Below the pieces are notes generated by a model that searched no databases, was not told the origin of the DNA, and saw only the letters and a list, made by a program, of their open reading frames with translations. A stretch of 48,098 nt of DNA from Candidatus Yanofskybacteria bacterium RIFCSPLOWO2_01_FULL_42_49 (GTDB lineage Bacteria > Patescibacteriota > Minisyncoccia > 2-02-FULL-40-12 > GWA2-44-9): contig MGKI01000001.1 in the NCBI GenBank assembly GCA_001795615.1, positions 1 through 48,098 of the forward strand. The letters are read 5' to 3'. The translations under genes were made by a program, and so were the position numbers. Shown piece after piece: positions 1-9,500 of this stretch. Position 1 is the stretch's first letter, and every line of letters starts with the position of its first letter.

Positions 1-125
1 ATAATTTCTCCTAATTTAATATGCCGACCGATATCTACATTTACCGAAGTAAGACTGTGAAAAAAGAGAGTTCCGGCTAATATAAATATCAGTACGATAA
101 CAATAGCTTTCAGAATATTACCCAT
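1..125 (-). CDS. Partial membrane protein, glycosyltransferase-like N-terminus
   Basis: An open frame starts with ATG at 125 and runs off the left edge of the window, giving about 41 codons. It encodes one strong N-terminal transmembrane helix followed by a short loop with D-I-G-R-H and G-E-I-I. This resembles the first extracytoplasmic loop (DxxxHxxxGexI) of polytopic PMT/oligosaccharyltransferase-like membrane proteins. It starts 6 bp after the stop of the TPR membrane protein gene, so the two probably share an operon. The reading is clear but the family call rests on very few residues. Confidence 0.5.
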   Translation of the reverse strand, partial: MGNILKAIVIVLIFILAGTLFFHSLTSVNVDIGRHIKLGEI

Positions 126-131
126 ATTTTT

Positions 132-1847
132 CTATTGAAGCACTGACTCTTTGGCGTATATCTCTAATATTTTAAGAATCTGGGGATGCATCGCTTCGGG
201 TTTCTGGATTCTTAAAAGTTCTTTAAGTTGGGCTATTGCCTGCGGATGCTTGTTCTGAACGAAATACAAAACAACAAGATCTTGGTGGACCAAAACATAA
301 TCAGGACTTAGCTCAATGGTTTTCAGGAAATACTTCTCCGCTTCTTTGTAGTTGTTCTTCTGGGCATATACTCTGCCTAAGCTATGGTGAGCAATGAATT
401 GATTTGGGTCAATTTCAATTTCTTTTTCAAGTTCTTCTTTTCCTTTATCATATTGTCCCTGGCCAAGGTAATATAGCCCTAGCGACAAGTGAACATTTTT
501 TTCTTGAGGATTAAGCTCAAGGGTTCTCGCAAATCTTTCATTTGCTTCATCCACTCTGCCATTCGCCAAGTAAGCTGTAGCAAGGCCCTTTTGGGCTTGA
601 GGGGACAATGGCGAGTCAATTACGGCTCTCCCCCAAAAAGTCAGTCTGTCGCTATAAAAGCCACTGTAGTTAAAGGTCAGGACAGAGAATAATATAATAA
701 CGGCGGTTATCGGCAACTTATATCGATATTTTGACATATCGATATGTCGAAATGTCGGTAGGCCGACAAAAAATATAAAAATACCAACTAACGGCAAATA
801 CAGCCGATGTTCAAAAAAGGCCATTTTCTCAGTTGGATATAGACCAACGAGAGATGGCGTTAAAAAGGCGACGAACCAGAGAAGACCCAAAGCACTTAAA
901 GTTGAAAATTTTATCCGACTAGTAAACCAATATGCCACCAAAAAAATTAAGGCAACAAATCCATAGATAAAAGTTGAACCATTCAATGTGGGAAAAACTG
1001 ACAAATTAAACGGCAAAATTGTTTTGCCAAGATAAAGAATAATCGCCGCGGAATTAGACCAAAGCATAGACAGAATTTGTAAAAAAGTGATGTCAATTAT
1101 ACCGGCCCCGGCTAAAACATTTTTTCTTACGAAAAACCAAAAAATAACTATAGCAGCTGAACCTATAAGCCAAAACCATATTCTCTTCCTATCGGTATCT
1201 GGTATCTGCTGGACATCACGTACCATTAATTTTGTCAATTTCTCCTTCCTGTAAATCAAGTAGTAAAACGCCAAAACAGGAAACAAAGAAATGACTACTT
1301 CTTTTGTAAAAAGAGCGGCCGTGAAAAAAATGAAAAATCCCACCACATATCGCCAATTGCCAATCCTCAAATACCTAATGAACATAATAAACGATAATGC
1401 GGTAAATATGGTAAGAATCGCCTCTATTCTGCCTGGCACCCAAGCTACCACAGGCGTCACCACAGGATGAATGGCAAATATTAGGGAGGAGACAAAAGAA
1501 ATCTCTTTTTTAAAACCAAGCTCAAGAAAAAGCCAAAATATAAGATACGCCGCAATGATGTGCAGTAAAATGTTACCGAGATGGAAAACTAATGGGCTCG
1601 AACCAAACTGGCTGTTCAGTATAAAGCTCACTATAAACATAGGCCTATAATACGGAGCTATGTTACTCGGATAATTTATATCGTGCTTGAACGCTTCAAA
1701 AAAATTAGAGATATCACTCACAAAAAACCAATTATTAACCAAAATTATGCCCTCATCAAGCTGAACATAATCAAACCAAATTGTTCGGCCGAAAACGGCA
1801 AGGACGGCTAGGGACAACAAGAAAAAAACAAATAATCTGTTACCCAT
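132..1847 (-). CDS. Polytopic membrane protein with C-terminal TPR repeats (TMTC/PMT-like)
   Basis: About 571 aa from the ATG at 1847. This start is preferred because further upstream the frame enters a 31-bp palindrome (1902-1932). The N-terminal two thirds form roughly ten hydrophobic helices, with the acidic first-loop motif F-D-Y-V-Q-L-D-E typical of GT-C fold mannosyltransferase-like proteins. The last about 150 residues are at least four tetratricopeptide repeats (A-x-x-x-L-A-N-G-R-x-D-E-A and similar). Family knowledge suggests a lipid-linked sugar transferase or an assembly scaffold at the membrane; the substrate cannot be told. No clear Shine-Dalgarno sequence precedes it. An in-frame ATG at 1865 is the alternative start. 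Confidence 0.7.
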   Translation of the reverse strand: MGNRLFVFFLLSLAVLAVFGRTIWFDYVQLDEGIILVNNWFFVSDISNFFEAFKHDINYPSNIAPYYRPMFIVSFILNSQFGSSPLVFHLGNILLHIIAAYLIFWLFLELGFKKEISFVSSLIFAIHPVVTPVVAWVPGRIEAILTIFTALSFIMFIRYLRIGNWRYVVGFFIFFTAALFTKEVVISLFPVLAFYYLIYRKEKLTKLMVRDVQQIPDTDRKRIWFWLIGSAAIVIFWFFVRKNVLAGAGIIDITFLQILSMLWSNSAAIILYLGKTILPFNLSVFPTLNGSTFIYGFVALIFLVAYWFTSRIKFSTLSALGLLWFVAFLTPSLVGLYPTEKMAFFEHRLYLPLVGIFIFFVGLPTFRHIDMSKYRYKLPITAVIILFSVLTFNYSGFYSDRLTFWGRAVIDSPLSPQAQKGLATAYLANGRVDEANERFARTLELNPQEKNVHLSLGLYYLGQGQYDKGKEELEKEIEIDPNQFIAHHSLGRVYAQKNNYKEAEKYFLKTIELSPDYVLVHQDLVVLYFVQNKHPQAIAQLKELLRIQKPEAMHPQILKILEIYAKESVLQ

Positions 1848-1901
1848 AATTTTATAACCAAACATTGCTGAATAATATCGAAAAAGGCAATAAAAATCAA
1901 T

Positions 1902-1932
1902 GACTTCGCAAGTCTGTAAGACTTGCGAAGTC
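1902..1932. repeat. 31-bp palindrome of the GACTTCGCAAGTC family
   Basis: Two perfect 14-bp arms (GACTTCGCAAGTCT and its complement) are separated by GTA. It lies just upstream of the TPR protein gene. It has the same total length and a related arm sequence to the five 31-bp palindromes found inside coding regions at 8967, 9168, 9423, 39545 and 40403, and shares the 13-mer GACTTGCGAAGTC with the centre of the REP hairpins around the RAYT gene. Confidence 0.8.
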
Positions 1933-1952
1933 GCCAATTAACTCCCGAGTAA

Positions 1953-1985
1953 CCTAAAACCGCCGAAAGGCGGTTTTAGGGTTTT
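1953..1985. terminator. Strong 12-bp hairpin with T-run on the plus side
   Basis: Twelve-base arms (CCTAAAACCGCC / GGCGGTTTTAGG) enclose a GAAA tetraloop, followed on the plus strand by GTTTTTC. It sits in the gap after the minus-strand surface-protein gene. The T-run is on the plus side, so it would terminate plus-strand readthrough better than the minus-strand transcript. Confidence 0.55.
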
Positions 1986-1992
1986 TCGGTTC

Positions 1993-2022
1993 ACCCCCAC
2001 ACTCATGCATGAGTGTGGGGGT
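1993..2022. repeat. Perfect 30-bp palindrome
   Basis: Fifteen bases pair without mismatch around the centre TGCA (arms ACCCCCACACTCATG and complement). It lies between two other hairpins (1953-1980 and 2026-2040) in the 3' region of the large surface-protein gene. There is no T-run on the minus side, so it is more likely an mRNA 3'-end stabiliser or protein-binding palindrome than a classical terminator. Confidence 0.7.
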
Positions 2023-2062
2023 TCAGTCCTTATCAAGGACAACCGAAATCGTGTCTAGTCCA

Positions 2063-5000
2063 TTAGGGTAAGAACTGGTAACCAGACAATGGCAACATCC
2101 TGAAGAACCCATTGGCGAAACCGGTAGTTCCGTCCCAAGTGGTATCACTGTCGTCTGTGGTATTAGCTGCATTATCTACCCACGAAACCAGTGAATTAGT
2201 TCCATTGTTCTCGTCACGCAAGACCAGCTGGAAGTAATCCGACCCAACACCAGCCGTTGTATTAATCGGGGTGTTGAAGTTGGTAACAGCATCCAGATAA
2301 ACCTTAATGGTCTTAGATGAACCTCCGGCAATCTCTAAATCTTTACTGGTAAAGTCGATAGTCATACTCGCAGCTGTCGCAGGAACAGTTGCGGCAGTAA
2401 TCGTACCAGTATCAAGGATAGAGTTGTCGCCAGCATCTCTTACGGTGAAGGCCACATTGTTCGTTCCGACACCGGAAGCAACAACTTCGAATCTAAGTGA
2501 TCCGGAGCCAGTCGCTACATTGTCGAAGAACAAATTTGAATCAGTCAAACCTTTAGCCGTAATGGTGAAGGTCAAGACCGGGTCAACGGTGGTTAGCTTG
2601 GTGGCTGTCGGAGCAACCAGAGCAAACTCTGGGAACACCCTATATGGTCTGATCTGAGTGGTCTGTTCCCTATCGGTTATGCCTGTGTCACTGCCGTTTA
2701 ATATCGTACCGGAGCCCTCTCCAACCGCTCGGAAGGTATCATCTCCAGTACCTGATTGACCAACAAAGTCAATGTCAAAGAAGGAAGTGCTTTGGGAAGC
2801 AGTCGTCGCTCCTTCGGCTTTGGACTTAAAGTCAGCCAGCATCGATATATCCAAGCTTCCATCCTTCGGAATATATGGTCTGTTGTCGCCGGTGAAACCG
2901 AACGCAACTGAGGCTACGCTGTTGAATGTGCTCGATGTGGTCAAGGTAGTACCAGCCTTGTTCTTATACTGTACATAGACCGTCTTAACATTATCTGTTA
3001 CCAAGGGTTGCTGAACGGCAGCGTCTTTCTCTTGGAAGTTAAGTTTCTCTATGTAGAATCCTTCGTTGGCAGCTGCAAATCTCCACATGCCAATGTTGTC
3101 CCCTGTCTGACCCCAATAGACCGCATGGTCAGACGGAGTGCCAGGAGCAACAGCCGTGGTCATTGTGCCCGCGTTGGACACTGTCGTGAATACGGTCGGA
3201 CCAGTACTGCCGTTAGGATCGGCGTTGCCAGCATTAACCGTCTTTGAAGACGAGTCCAATGCTGTCACATCTCCTGTCGCGTTGATGTCAAATGAGAAGT
3301 AATCAGTATCCGCCAAAGCATTGCTACTCAAGTTAACTTTCACACCCAATGTCTTTGTCGCGCCAGCCGGAACTGTCCAGTTCAAACTGTTGAATGTAAC
3401 TGTACCAGTCGTGTTGGACAATTGATTGGATGATGGGCTGGTTGATAATACTGTTCCTGATTCCACTTCATAGATGGAAACAGAGGAAACCAAACCGGAA
3501 ACACATTCGGTGCTTACACAACCAAGTGTGAATGCACCAGAAGCGGCATCACGATAGTAACCGGTCAGAACTACATCAGTAACTTTCAAGGCCGAAGCAT
3601 TTCCTGCTTGGAAAGCAATTCCGACTGCTGTTTTACCGGTTGTTCCTCTTACAAGCGTCTGGCTTGTTACTGAAGAACTCAAGCCCAGCGTCAAAGACGC
3701 GGCTTGGATCGTCTGAATACCTCCTCCAATATCTGCTTGAGGCACAATGTCGGCATCGGCTACCGCAGTGTTAGTACCGGAATACTTCATAACTGTCACG
3801 TCCGCAGTTGAAACACTTCCGCCGGCTGTGTAGTTATCCAAGAACACCTGAATGGCATCGGTGGCTACCAAAGCAACTCCGTTGCCGTCGGTGTTAGCCG
3901 TATTTACATCGCCTGTAACTTTAAAGTTATAGGTCTTTCCGGCCGCAAGATCAACAACATCAGTAAAGACCCTTTCGGCTCCGGTTACGCTGTCTTCACA
4001 GGTACCGGCCGCGTGAGAAACCGTAAACGCTGAACCGTCGGCAGGACCGAGAACAGTCGTACCTGAATCCTCGTCGGTAACTTTAATGTCTGTGATGTCG
4101 GACCAACCACTGTCAGTATCGGCGGCATTGGCAAACGAGCCGTTACCGTCCGTATCCTTACAAAGGACCAGTTTGGTCTTTCTTACTTCAATGTTTGTAG
4201 CCGCGGTCATTGAAAATCTCAATAAGACCGTATCGGAAGTATTGGTACCGATGTTCCCAGCTGACGGACCATTGTAGGCAATCGTCAGAACACCGCCCTG
4301 CAAGGTAACATCAAACGCCTCGGATGCCGCATCCATGGCATCAATACCTTGGTTAGCGGTACCGGATGCCGTATTCATACCGAATCCGTACTGATCGCCG
4401 AGTGCCAGTATATCGGTGGCATTCTCAAAGTAGAGGTTGATATCTTCGGCTGCTTTTCCATTCACATCAGCATACACATAGAAGATGGCCTCGCCTCCCT
4501 TGGCAATCGTGTGTCCTGAACCCATGTCAAAGACGACATAACCGGATGCATCAATTGAACCAGTCCATTCGCTTGTACCGGTTTTTATTTTCCAATTAAC
4601 TGTGTCGGCTGGCTTGACCGTGCCTCCCTGAAGCATGGTGATTCTTTTCACTAAAGCCGCTTCGGTGTTGGCTGTAAGCTTGAATTCAGACACCAATGCC
4701 TGCTTTTGGCCGACATTCGGGTTTGGAATAGAACCAACCTTAGCTACATCTAATCTTCCGCTTGTAGCGCCGGAAACCGAGACATTGTTGCCCGATACCG
4801 GTAAACCGCTCACCGTTCCGGATGATAAGCTCACTGAATTTAGAGCAACATAGTTAACATTTCCAGCTGTTGCTGAAAAGTCGCCTACTAATGAGAGGTC
4901 TTTGGAACCGCTCACAGAAACATTCAAGTTAATGAATGTAACCTCGCCGGTAGCGGACGAAAATGTTTTACCAGAAGTCAATCTTCTCGCACCTTCATAT

Positions 5001-5749
5001 ACATAGACATTGTCAAAGTCGCCCACAGCACCAGCACCTTGTCTCTTAAAGACCATCTGGTTGATCGTTCCTGTGCCGGATAATCTAACTCTCAACATCT
5101 CAACCCCTTGGGCGTTGGTCGTGATAGTCGCACCTGCAGGATTACCAGGAGCTAAGCTGACTGAGACCGAACCAGCTGGTACTGGAGTCGGTGCTACTGA
5201 ACCGCCTCTTGCATACGCAGGAACCTGGTTTACTGAAGTGTAATCAGATCCCATGCTGTAGAGAACCTTTTCAGCAGCATTGATGACGAAGACCTTTTTG
5301 AAGAAGTTCGCGTCATCCGCAACCGCCTGCGCGCCTGAGGTGTTAACCCAATGCAATGTGGCTACGTCTTCACCAGTTGTCTCTATTCCGTAGACCTTTT
5401 CATCTCCGTCAACTCGGAACAAGCCGGAAGTTACGAAGGCATCCCTGGTCGCAGGCGACACATTCTTAACGCTGGCAAATCCTCCGAGGTGGCCATAGAG
5501 ATTGAAGATCTGAGGGCTCAAGAATAATCTCTTGTACCCGTGCTCGTTGACGATATATACATCCGGATCGTCAGAACCGGCTGCGCTGATGGTATTGCCT
5601 TCTGTAAGACCATAATCAGCTGGGGTGGCACCAAATGCTACTGGAGCAAAAGATGCTATTCCCGATAACGACAACACGGTCGTTACCGCAGTGAGTACTG
5701 AGAAGGCTTTTATCAAGCGGTCTCGAGTACCTTTTGATACAATATTCAT
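2063..5749 (-). CDS. Large secreted beta-rich surface protein (putative S-layer-like)
   Basis: About 1228 aa from the ATG at 5749, chosen because it begins a textbook signal peptide: basic N-region (K-G-T-R-D-R), a hydrophobic core, and A-F-G-A before the mature N-terminus. After a conserved N-terminal segment (to about residue 165; motifs Y-I-V-N and G-Y-K-R-L-F-L) and a Pro-rich linker, the rest is a long series of Thr/Ser/Gly/Asp/Ala-rich beta-sandwich-like repeats with few Cys. Size, composition, an isolated position with a 760-bp upstream region and hairpins downstream all fit an abundant cell-surface protein. The S-layer role is inference; no anchoring domain was recognised. Confidence 0.7.
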   Translation of the reverse strand: MNIVSKGTRDRLIKAFSVLTAVTTVLSLSGIASFAPVAFGATPADYGLTEGNTISAAGSDDPDVYIVNEHGYKRLFLSPQIFNLYGHLGGFASVKNVSPATRDAFVTSGLFRVDGDEKVYGIETTGEDVATLHWVNTSGAQAVADDANFFKKVFVINAAEKVLYSMGSDYTSVNQVPAYARGGSVAPTPVPAGSVSVSLAPGNPAGATITTNAQGVEMLRVRLSGTGTINQMVFKRQGAGAVGDFDNVYVYEGARRLTSGKTFSSATGEVTFINLNVSVSGSKDLSLVGDFSATAGNVNYVALNSVSLSSGTVSGLPVSGNNVSVSGATSGRLDVAKVGSIPNPNVGQKQALVSEFKLTANTEAALVKRITMLQGGTVKPADTVNWKIKTGTSEWTGSIDASGYVVFDMGSGHTIAKGGEAIFYVYADVNGKAAEDINLYFENATDILALGDQYGFGMNTASGTANQGIDAMDAASEAFDVTLQGGVLTIAYNGPSAGNIGTNTSDTVLLRFSMTAATNIEVRKTKLVLCKDTDGNGSFANAADTDSGWSDITDIKVTDEDSGTTVLGPADGSAFTVSHAAGTCEDSVTGAERVFTDVVDLAAGKTYNFKVTGDVNTANTDGNGVALVATDAIQVFLDNYTAGGSVSTADVTVMKYSGTNTAVADADIVPQADIGGGIQTIQAASLTLGLSSSVTSQTLVRGTTGKTAVGIAFQAGNASALKVTDVVLTGYYRDAASGAFTLGCVSTECVSGLVSSVSIYEVESGTVLSTSPSSNQLSNTTGTVTFNSLNWTVPAGATKTLGVKVNLSSNALADTDYFSFDINATGDVTALDSSSKTVNAGNADPNGSTGPTVFTTVSNAGTMTTAVAPGTPSDHAVYWGQTGDNIGMWRFAAANEGFYIEKLNFQEKDAAVQQPLVTDNVKTVYVQYKNKAGTTLTTSSTFNSVASVAFGFTGDNRPYIPKDGSLDISMLADFKSKAEGATTASQSTSFFDIDFVGQSGTGDDTFRAVGEGSGTILNGSDTGITDREQTTQIRPYRVFPEFALVAPTATKLTTVDPVLTFTITAKGLTDSNLFFDNVATGSGSLRFEVVASGVGTNNVAFTVRDAGDNSILDTGTITAATVPATAASMTIDFTSKDLEIAGGSSKTIKVYLDAVTNFNTPINTTAGVGSDYFQLVLRDENNGTNSLVSWVDNAANTTDDSDTTWDGTTGFANGFFRMLPLSGYQFLP

Positions 5750-6227
5750 TTTAATTTTTATATTTGCCCTGAACTTTCGACATCTCGACATTTCGACATA
5801 TCGACATATCAATAAGCACAGAGTTTAATTACTATTTTACTTTTCCTCCTTTTTCTTGTTACTAAACTTTTTAAGGTTTCGTTGACCAACCGCTAATTCA
5901 CTTTGATTCGACCAGTAAATTAACGACGGCTCTTTCGACTCAAAACCTTCTAAACACAAATTAATATACTTTCCTAGATTCGCTACATTGTTGTCATTCT
6001 CCTAATTTTCAATGTCCCGTCATGGGCTATCCGCTTCCAAACTCGATATATTGATATTTAGAAATTTCGATATATCGAGATCCAGAAGCGGCCAGCTCAT
6101 AAACACAAAGCAGCCAAAAATGGCTATATCTTAGTCAATTTGACTATTGCGTTTATCATGATTTCTAATGTTTTACTGACTATATATGATGTTTTGACTT
6201 ACCCATACTAGCAAACTAGCTGAGGAA

Positions 6228-6379
6228 GTCAACCCACACACTTAACAAGCATTTGCCTGTTAACGACCCGTTAAACACTGCAACAAACACCTAGGCTATT
6301 ATTGCAAAATCTGCCTATAGCCAAGCACCGTTCGGCTGGGAGTTAGATGCTTGCTAAGTGTGCGGGTCAACCATCGTTA
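6228..6379 (-). ncRNA. Candidate structured RNA with 25-bp closing stem (6S-like shape)
   Basis: On the minus strand, 6371-6347 pairs with 6252-6228 over 25 consecutive base pairs. Four pairs are G-U wobbles and none is a mismatch; read on the plus strand the same four would be A-C mismatches, so the minus strand is the likely RNA. An inner stem (GGCTA/TAGCC) and two bulged internal segments give an elongated hairpin with a central bubble of about 145 nt, the general shape of 6S RNA. A perfect TATAAT (6386-6391) lies a few bases upstream of the stem. The 6S identity is a guess; the structure itself is well supported. Confidence 0.55.
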
Positions 6380-6385
6380 TTCTTA

Positions 6386-6391
6386 ATTATA
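6386..6391 (-). promoter_or_regulatory. TATAAT -10 box for the candidate RNA
   Basis: A perfect TATAAT on the minus strand, with a weak TTGTAG 16 bp upstream as a possible -35. The predicted start would lie near 6379, just before the 25-bp closing stem of the candidate RNA. Confidence 0.45.
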
Positions 6392-6512
6392 CATTCTCTG
6401 TTGAAGGCTACAAGAGTGTCAATTGTGGATAATTATTGGCCATATTTAGCCATATTTAGCACCCACTGTCCAGCCTGTTTTTGGGCTTGTCCGGACTGCT
6501 TTGACCCCCCCC

Positions 6513-9500
6513 CTAATTTACACCTACAACTTTGTTGCCGTAAGACCAGATTAGGCCGTGTTTGGTTAAAACCGGGGAAATGTCTGAGTTAGAGCCGAAA
6601 TCAATAACCCAGCGCTGACTGCCGGTACTGTCTATGCTATATAATTTGCCGTTTTGGGTGGAGAAATAAACATTTGCGTCTTTGTCTATGGCCATTTGCT
6701 GGTTAATTTTGGAGTCAGCTGAAAATGACCAGTTTACCGTCAGATCGCTTTTTTTGATCGAAAATAATTTAGAGCCGGAAGCGGGGTTGGTTAAATTACT
6801 GAAACCGACAAATAGAGTATCCGAGGTAATGGCAACCGTCGTGGTGGCCGAATAGTCCCAAGGAGCGATATCTTTGGAATTCAAAGTTGAACCGTCGGAC
6901 GAAATGCTGAATAATTTCGGGCCGGCGGCGGAATATGTTTTACCGCTTGACTGATCGTAAGATGGGTTTGTTGGAGTATTGCCGTTCGTTCCGGTGTAAA
7001 ACAACTCCGCCGGCCAGAATTGGCTTCCGTCAGCCGAATAACCGTTGAAGAATTGGTTCCCGCTTACATACTTAGCTGTGATGATTGTGCCGTCGTCCAG
7101 CACAACCGGCGTGAAACCGTTTAAGCCGGAACCGGATATCGTCGTTTTGAGTGACCCGTCCGTATTTAACACAGCCAACTTGTCCGTCCCGCTTGTGAAT
7201 GTAAAATGCGGCTCTCCTGCTGGTGATACAGCTATACTTTTGACCGTACTCGCATCATCGTAGTCCCATTTCTTAGAACCATCTGACTTTAAAGCCGTGA
7301 AAGCCAGCACTCCTCCCGCTCCGCTCCGGCCAAAGTACACCGTTCCGTCGGACAGAACTGCGGGTGTTCCGATACTGACGTTTGTCGGGTATTCCCATTG
7401 TTTTACGCCGTTTTTGTTGAGTTTTAAGAGTTTATAAGACAAGCCGTCTGTTGTTCCAAAATATATGTTTCCATCGGCGTCGGCAACCGGCTGACCGACG
7501 CTCCAAGTCGGGAGCGGAGTCCAGCCGTCGGCTCTTAAAACGACTTGCCTTATAGACAAGGTGGTTTCTTTGTTTTTGCACTCCTCATATGTACCGCAGG
7601 GCAAAGTTCCAACCTGCTCAAATTGCGTAAAAATCGTGTCGTTATAACTGTTGTTGAAATACCCGATCCAAGTTCCACCCCCTCCGGCGCAGGGAAAAGC
7701 GCCTACAGAGTTCTGATTGTGGTCATAAATGCGAACATTGTCTCCGCCGTTGTCGCAGGGAGCGGAGATTTGGTCAGAACGAAAAACATTATCAAATTCG
7801 CTTAAAGGATCCTCGGGATCAACTGGAAACTCACTGACGGTCGGCGACGGTCCGGCCGGTCCGGCAACATCGGCAAAAGAAGTATGATATTGGTCTTTGC
7901 CAAGCATCGCCCAAGAGTCATCATCTATGGCGGCCGGAAAACTAACTTCGCCGATATTCGAGAGTTCGGACTCACCGTCGCAACTGTCTGTTCCGCAAGA
8001 CAACGGCCTGGTCTTCAAAGCAAAATAAACGGTCTGACCGTATTCATAAGAAATATCAAAGGAGGCGTTTTGAGACGCCCCCTTTGTGCCGACATTTGGT
8101 AAACTGGAACTAGCTATTACTGTGGCATCGTCCCAAATACTGTCGTCATCGGAAAAATCATCGGCGGAATACCTTAAATCGTAGCTCAAGCTGGCCGCAT
8201 TGAAACTGCCCGAGTCGGGAGCCGACCAAGTTGCAGTAATGGTGGGGGAATGATGAACGGTGGCAAGATCGGTCACGGCAGACGGTTTTGATACTACATC
8301 ACCAACCGTGATCAGGTCTTTTATATTTTCAAATGTAACTGGACCGATACCGCTGACATTCTGGATATCTTCTATCTGCGAGAAGGGGCCATTGGTTGTG
8401 CGATAGTCAATAATTGCTTGCGATTTTACTTCGCCAATGCCGGGAAGGGACATTAATGATGTCTTATCCGCCGTGTTGATGTTTATTTTTTCAGGTGTCG
8501 GTTCTGGTGACGGAGTTGGTGACGGTGACGGAGTTGGTGACGGTGACGGAGTTGGCGTAGGTGTCGGCGTGGGTGACGGTGATGGTGAGCTTGTCGAACC
8601 GCCACCGCCGCCCCCTCCGCCGCCGGAGCTAAATGTCACCACCGCTGTGCTGTTGGCGGTTCCAGGGGTGCCGTTTATAAAGTTACCGTTAGCGTCTTTG
8701 GCCGATGGATTGCCGGTGAAATTTTTCCAGCCGCCGTCAGGAGTTCTTTCCATGGAAACCTTCCCAACTGAGTTACCGAAAAGCCACTTCTCATCTGCCT
8801 TGCCGGCGGTATCAATCAAAGTTCCAGCTGAATTTACAAGTCGCAAAACCTCACCCTCATTTCCCAAAGCCCCGCTGTATATTTGATCGGCCGTGACAGT
8901 ATTTACTGTGGAATCGTCAGTTCTTTCCAGCAAAAAGTAGCCCTGGGCTTTGATCACCGAGTTGTTGACTCCCGATGTCGTGCCACCATCGGGAGTCGTT
9001 AATCCGGAAATAATGATCTCCGGCGTCCCGTCTTCCGCCTTCAAAGTCCAACCAGCGAGGTTAATATCAAAATTTTCCGTGTTGTATAACTCAATCCACT
9101 CATCATTTGCCGAAGCCATTGTCCCTGCCCAGGCGATTTCGTTGATAACCACTCTGCCGGTTGTTTTGACATCGGATATCTTTTGGCCATCTGATGTCGT
9201 TAATTTAGGTGTTGGACTTGCTTGCGGTGAGCTTGTCGAAACCGGTGACATAAACGGTGACACCAATGGCAATGGTGACACCATTGGTAACATTGGTGAC
9301 ACTGTTGGTGACATCTTCCTGTCACCACGAGTGTCATCGGTGTCACCGCCCTGTGGATTACTGCCATCGAATGTCGGTCGTGTGGATAACTCCGTATCTT
9401 TAACATCGGATGTCCCGTCTTTGACTCCCGATGTCGTACCGACATCGGGAGTCGTTAATAAATCACTACCAAATCCAAACACCCCCAACATCTGCGCCCA

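Larger units (their letters stand above)
5750..6512. other. 760-bp gene-free upstream region of the surface-protein gene
   Basis: No convincing ORF is present. The stretch contains iterated TCGACAT/TCGATAT motifs at about 5776-5810 and 6043-6082, a candidate structured RNA at 6228-6379, a single TGTGGATAA DnaA-box-like sequence near 6424, and a direct repeat of GCCATATTTA near 6440. The TCGATAT-type motif also occurs inside the TPR gene near 730-755, so it is a dispersed short repeat here. Confidence 0.6.
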
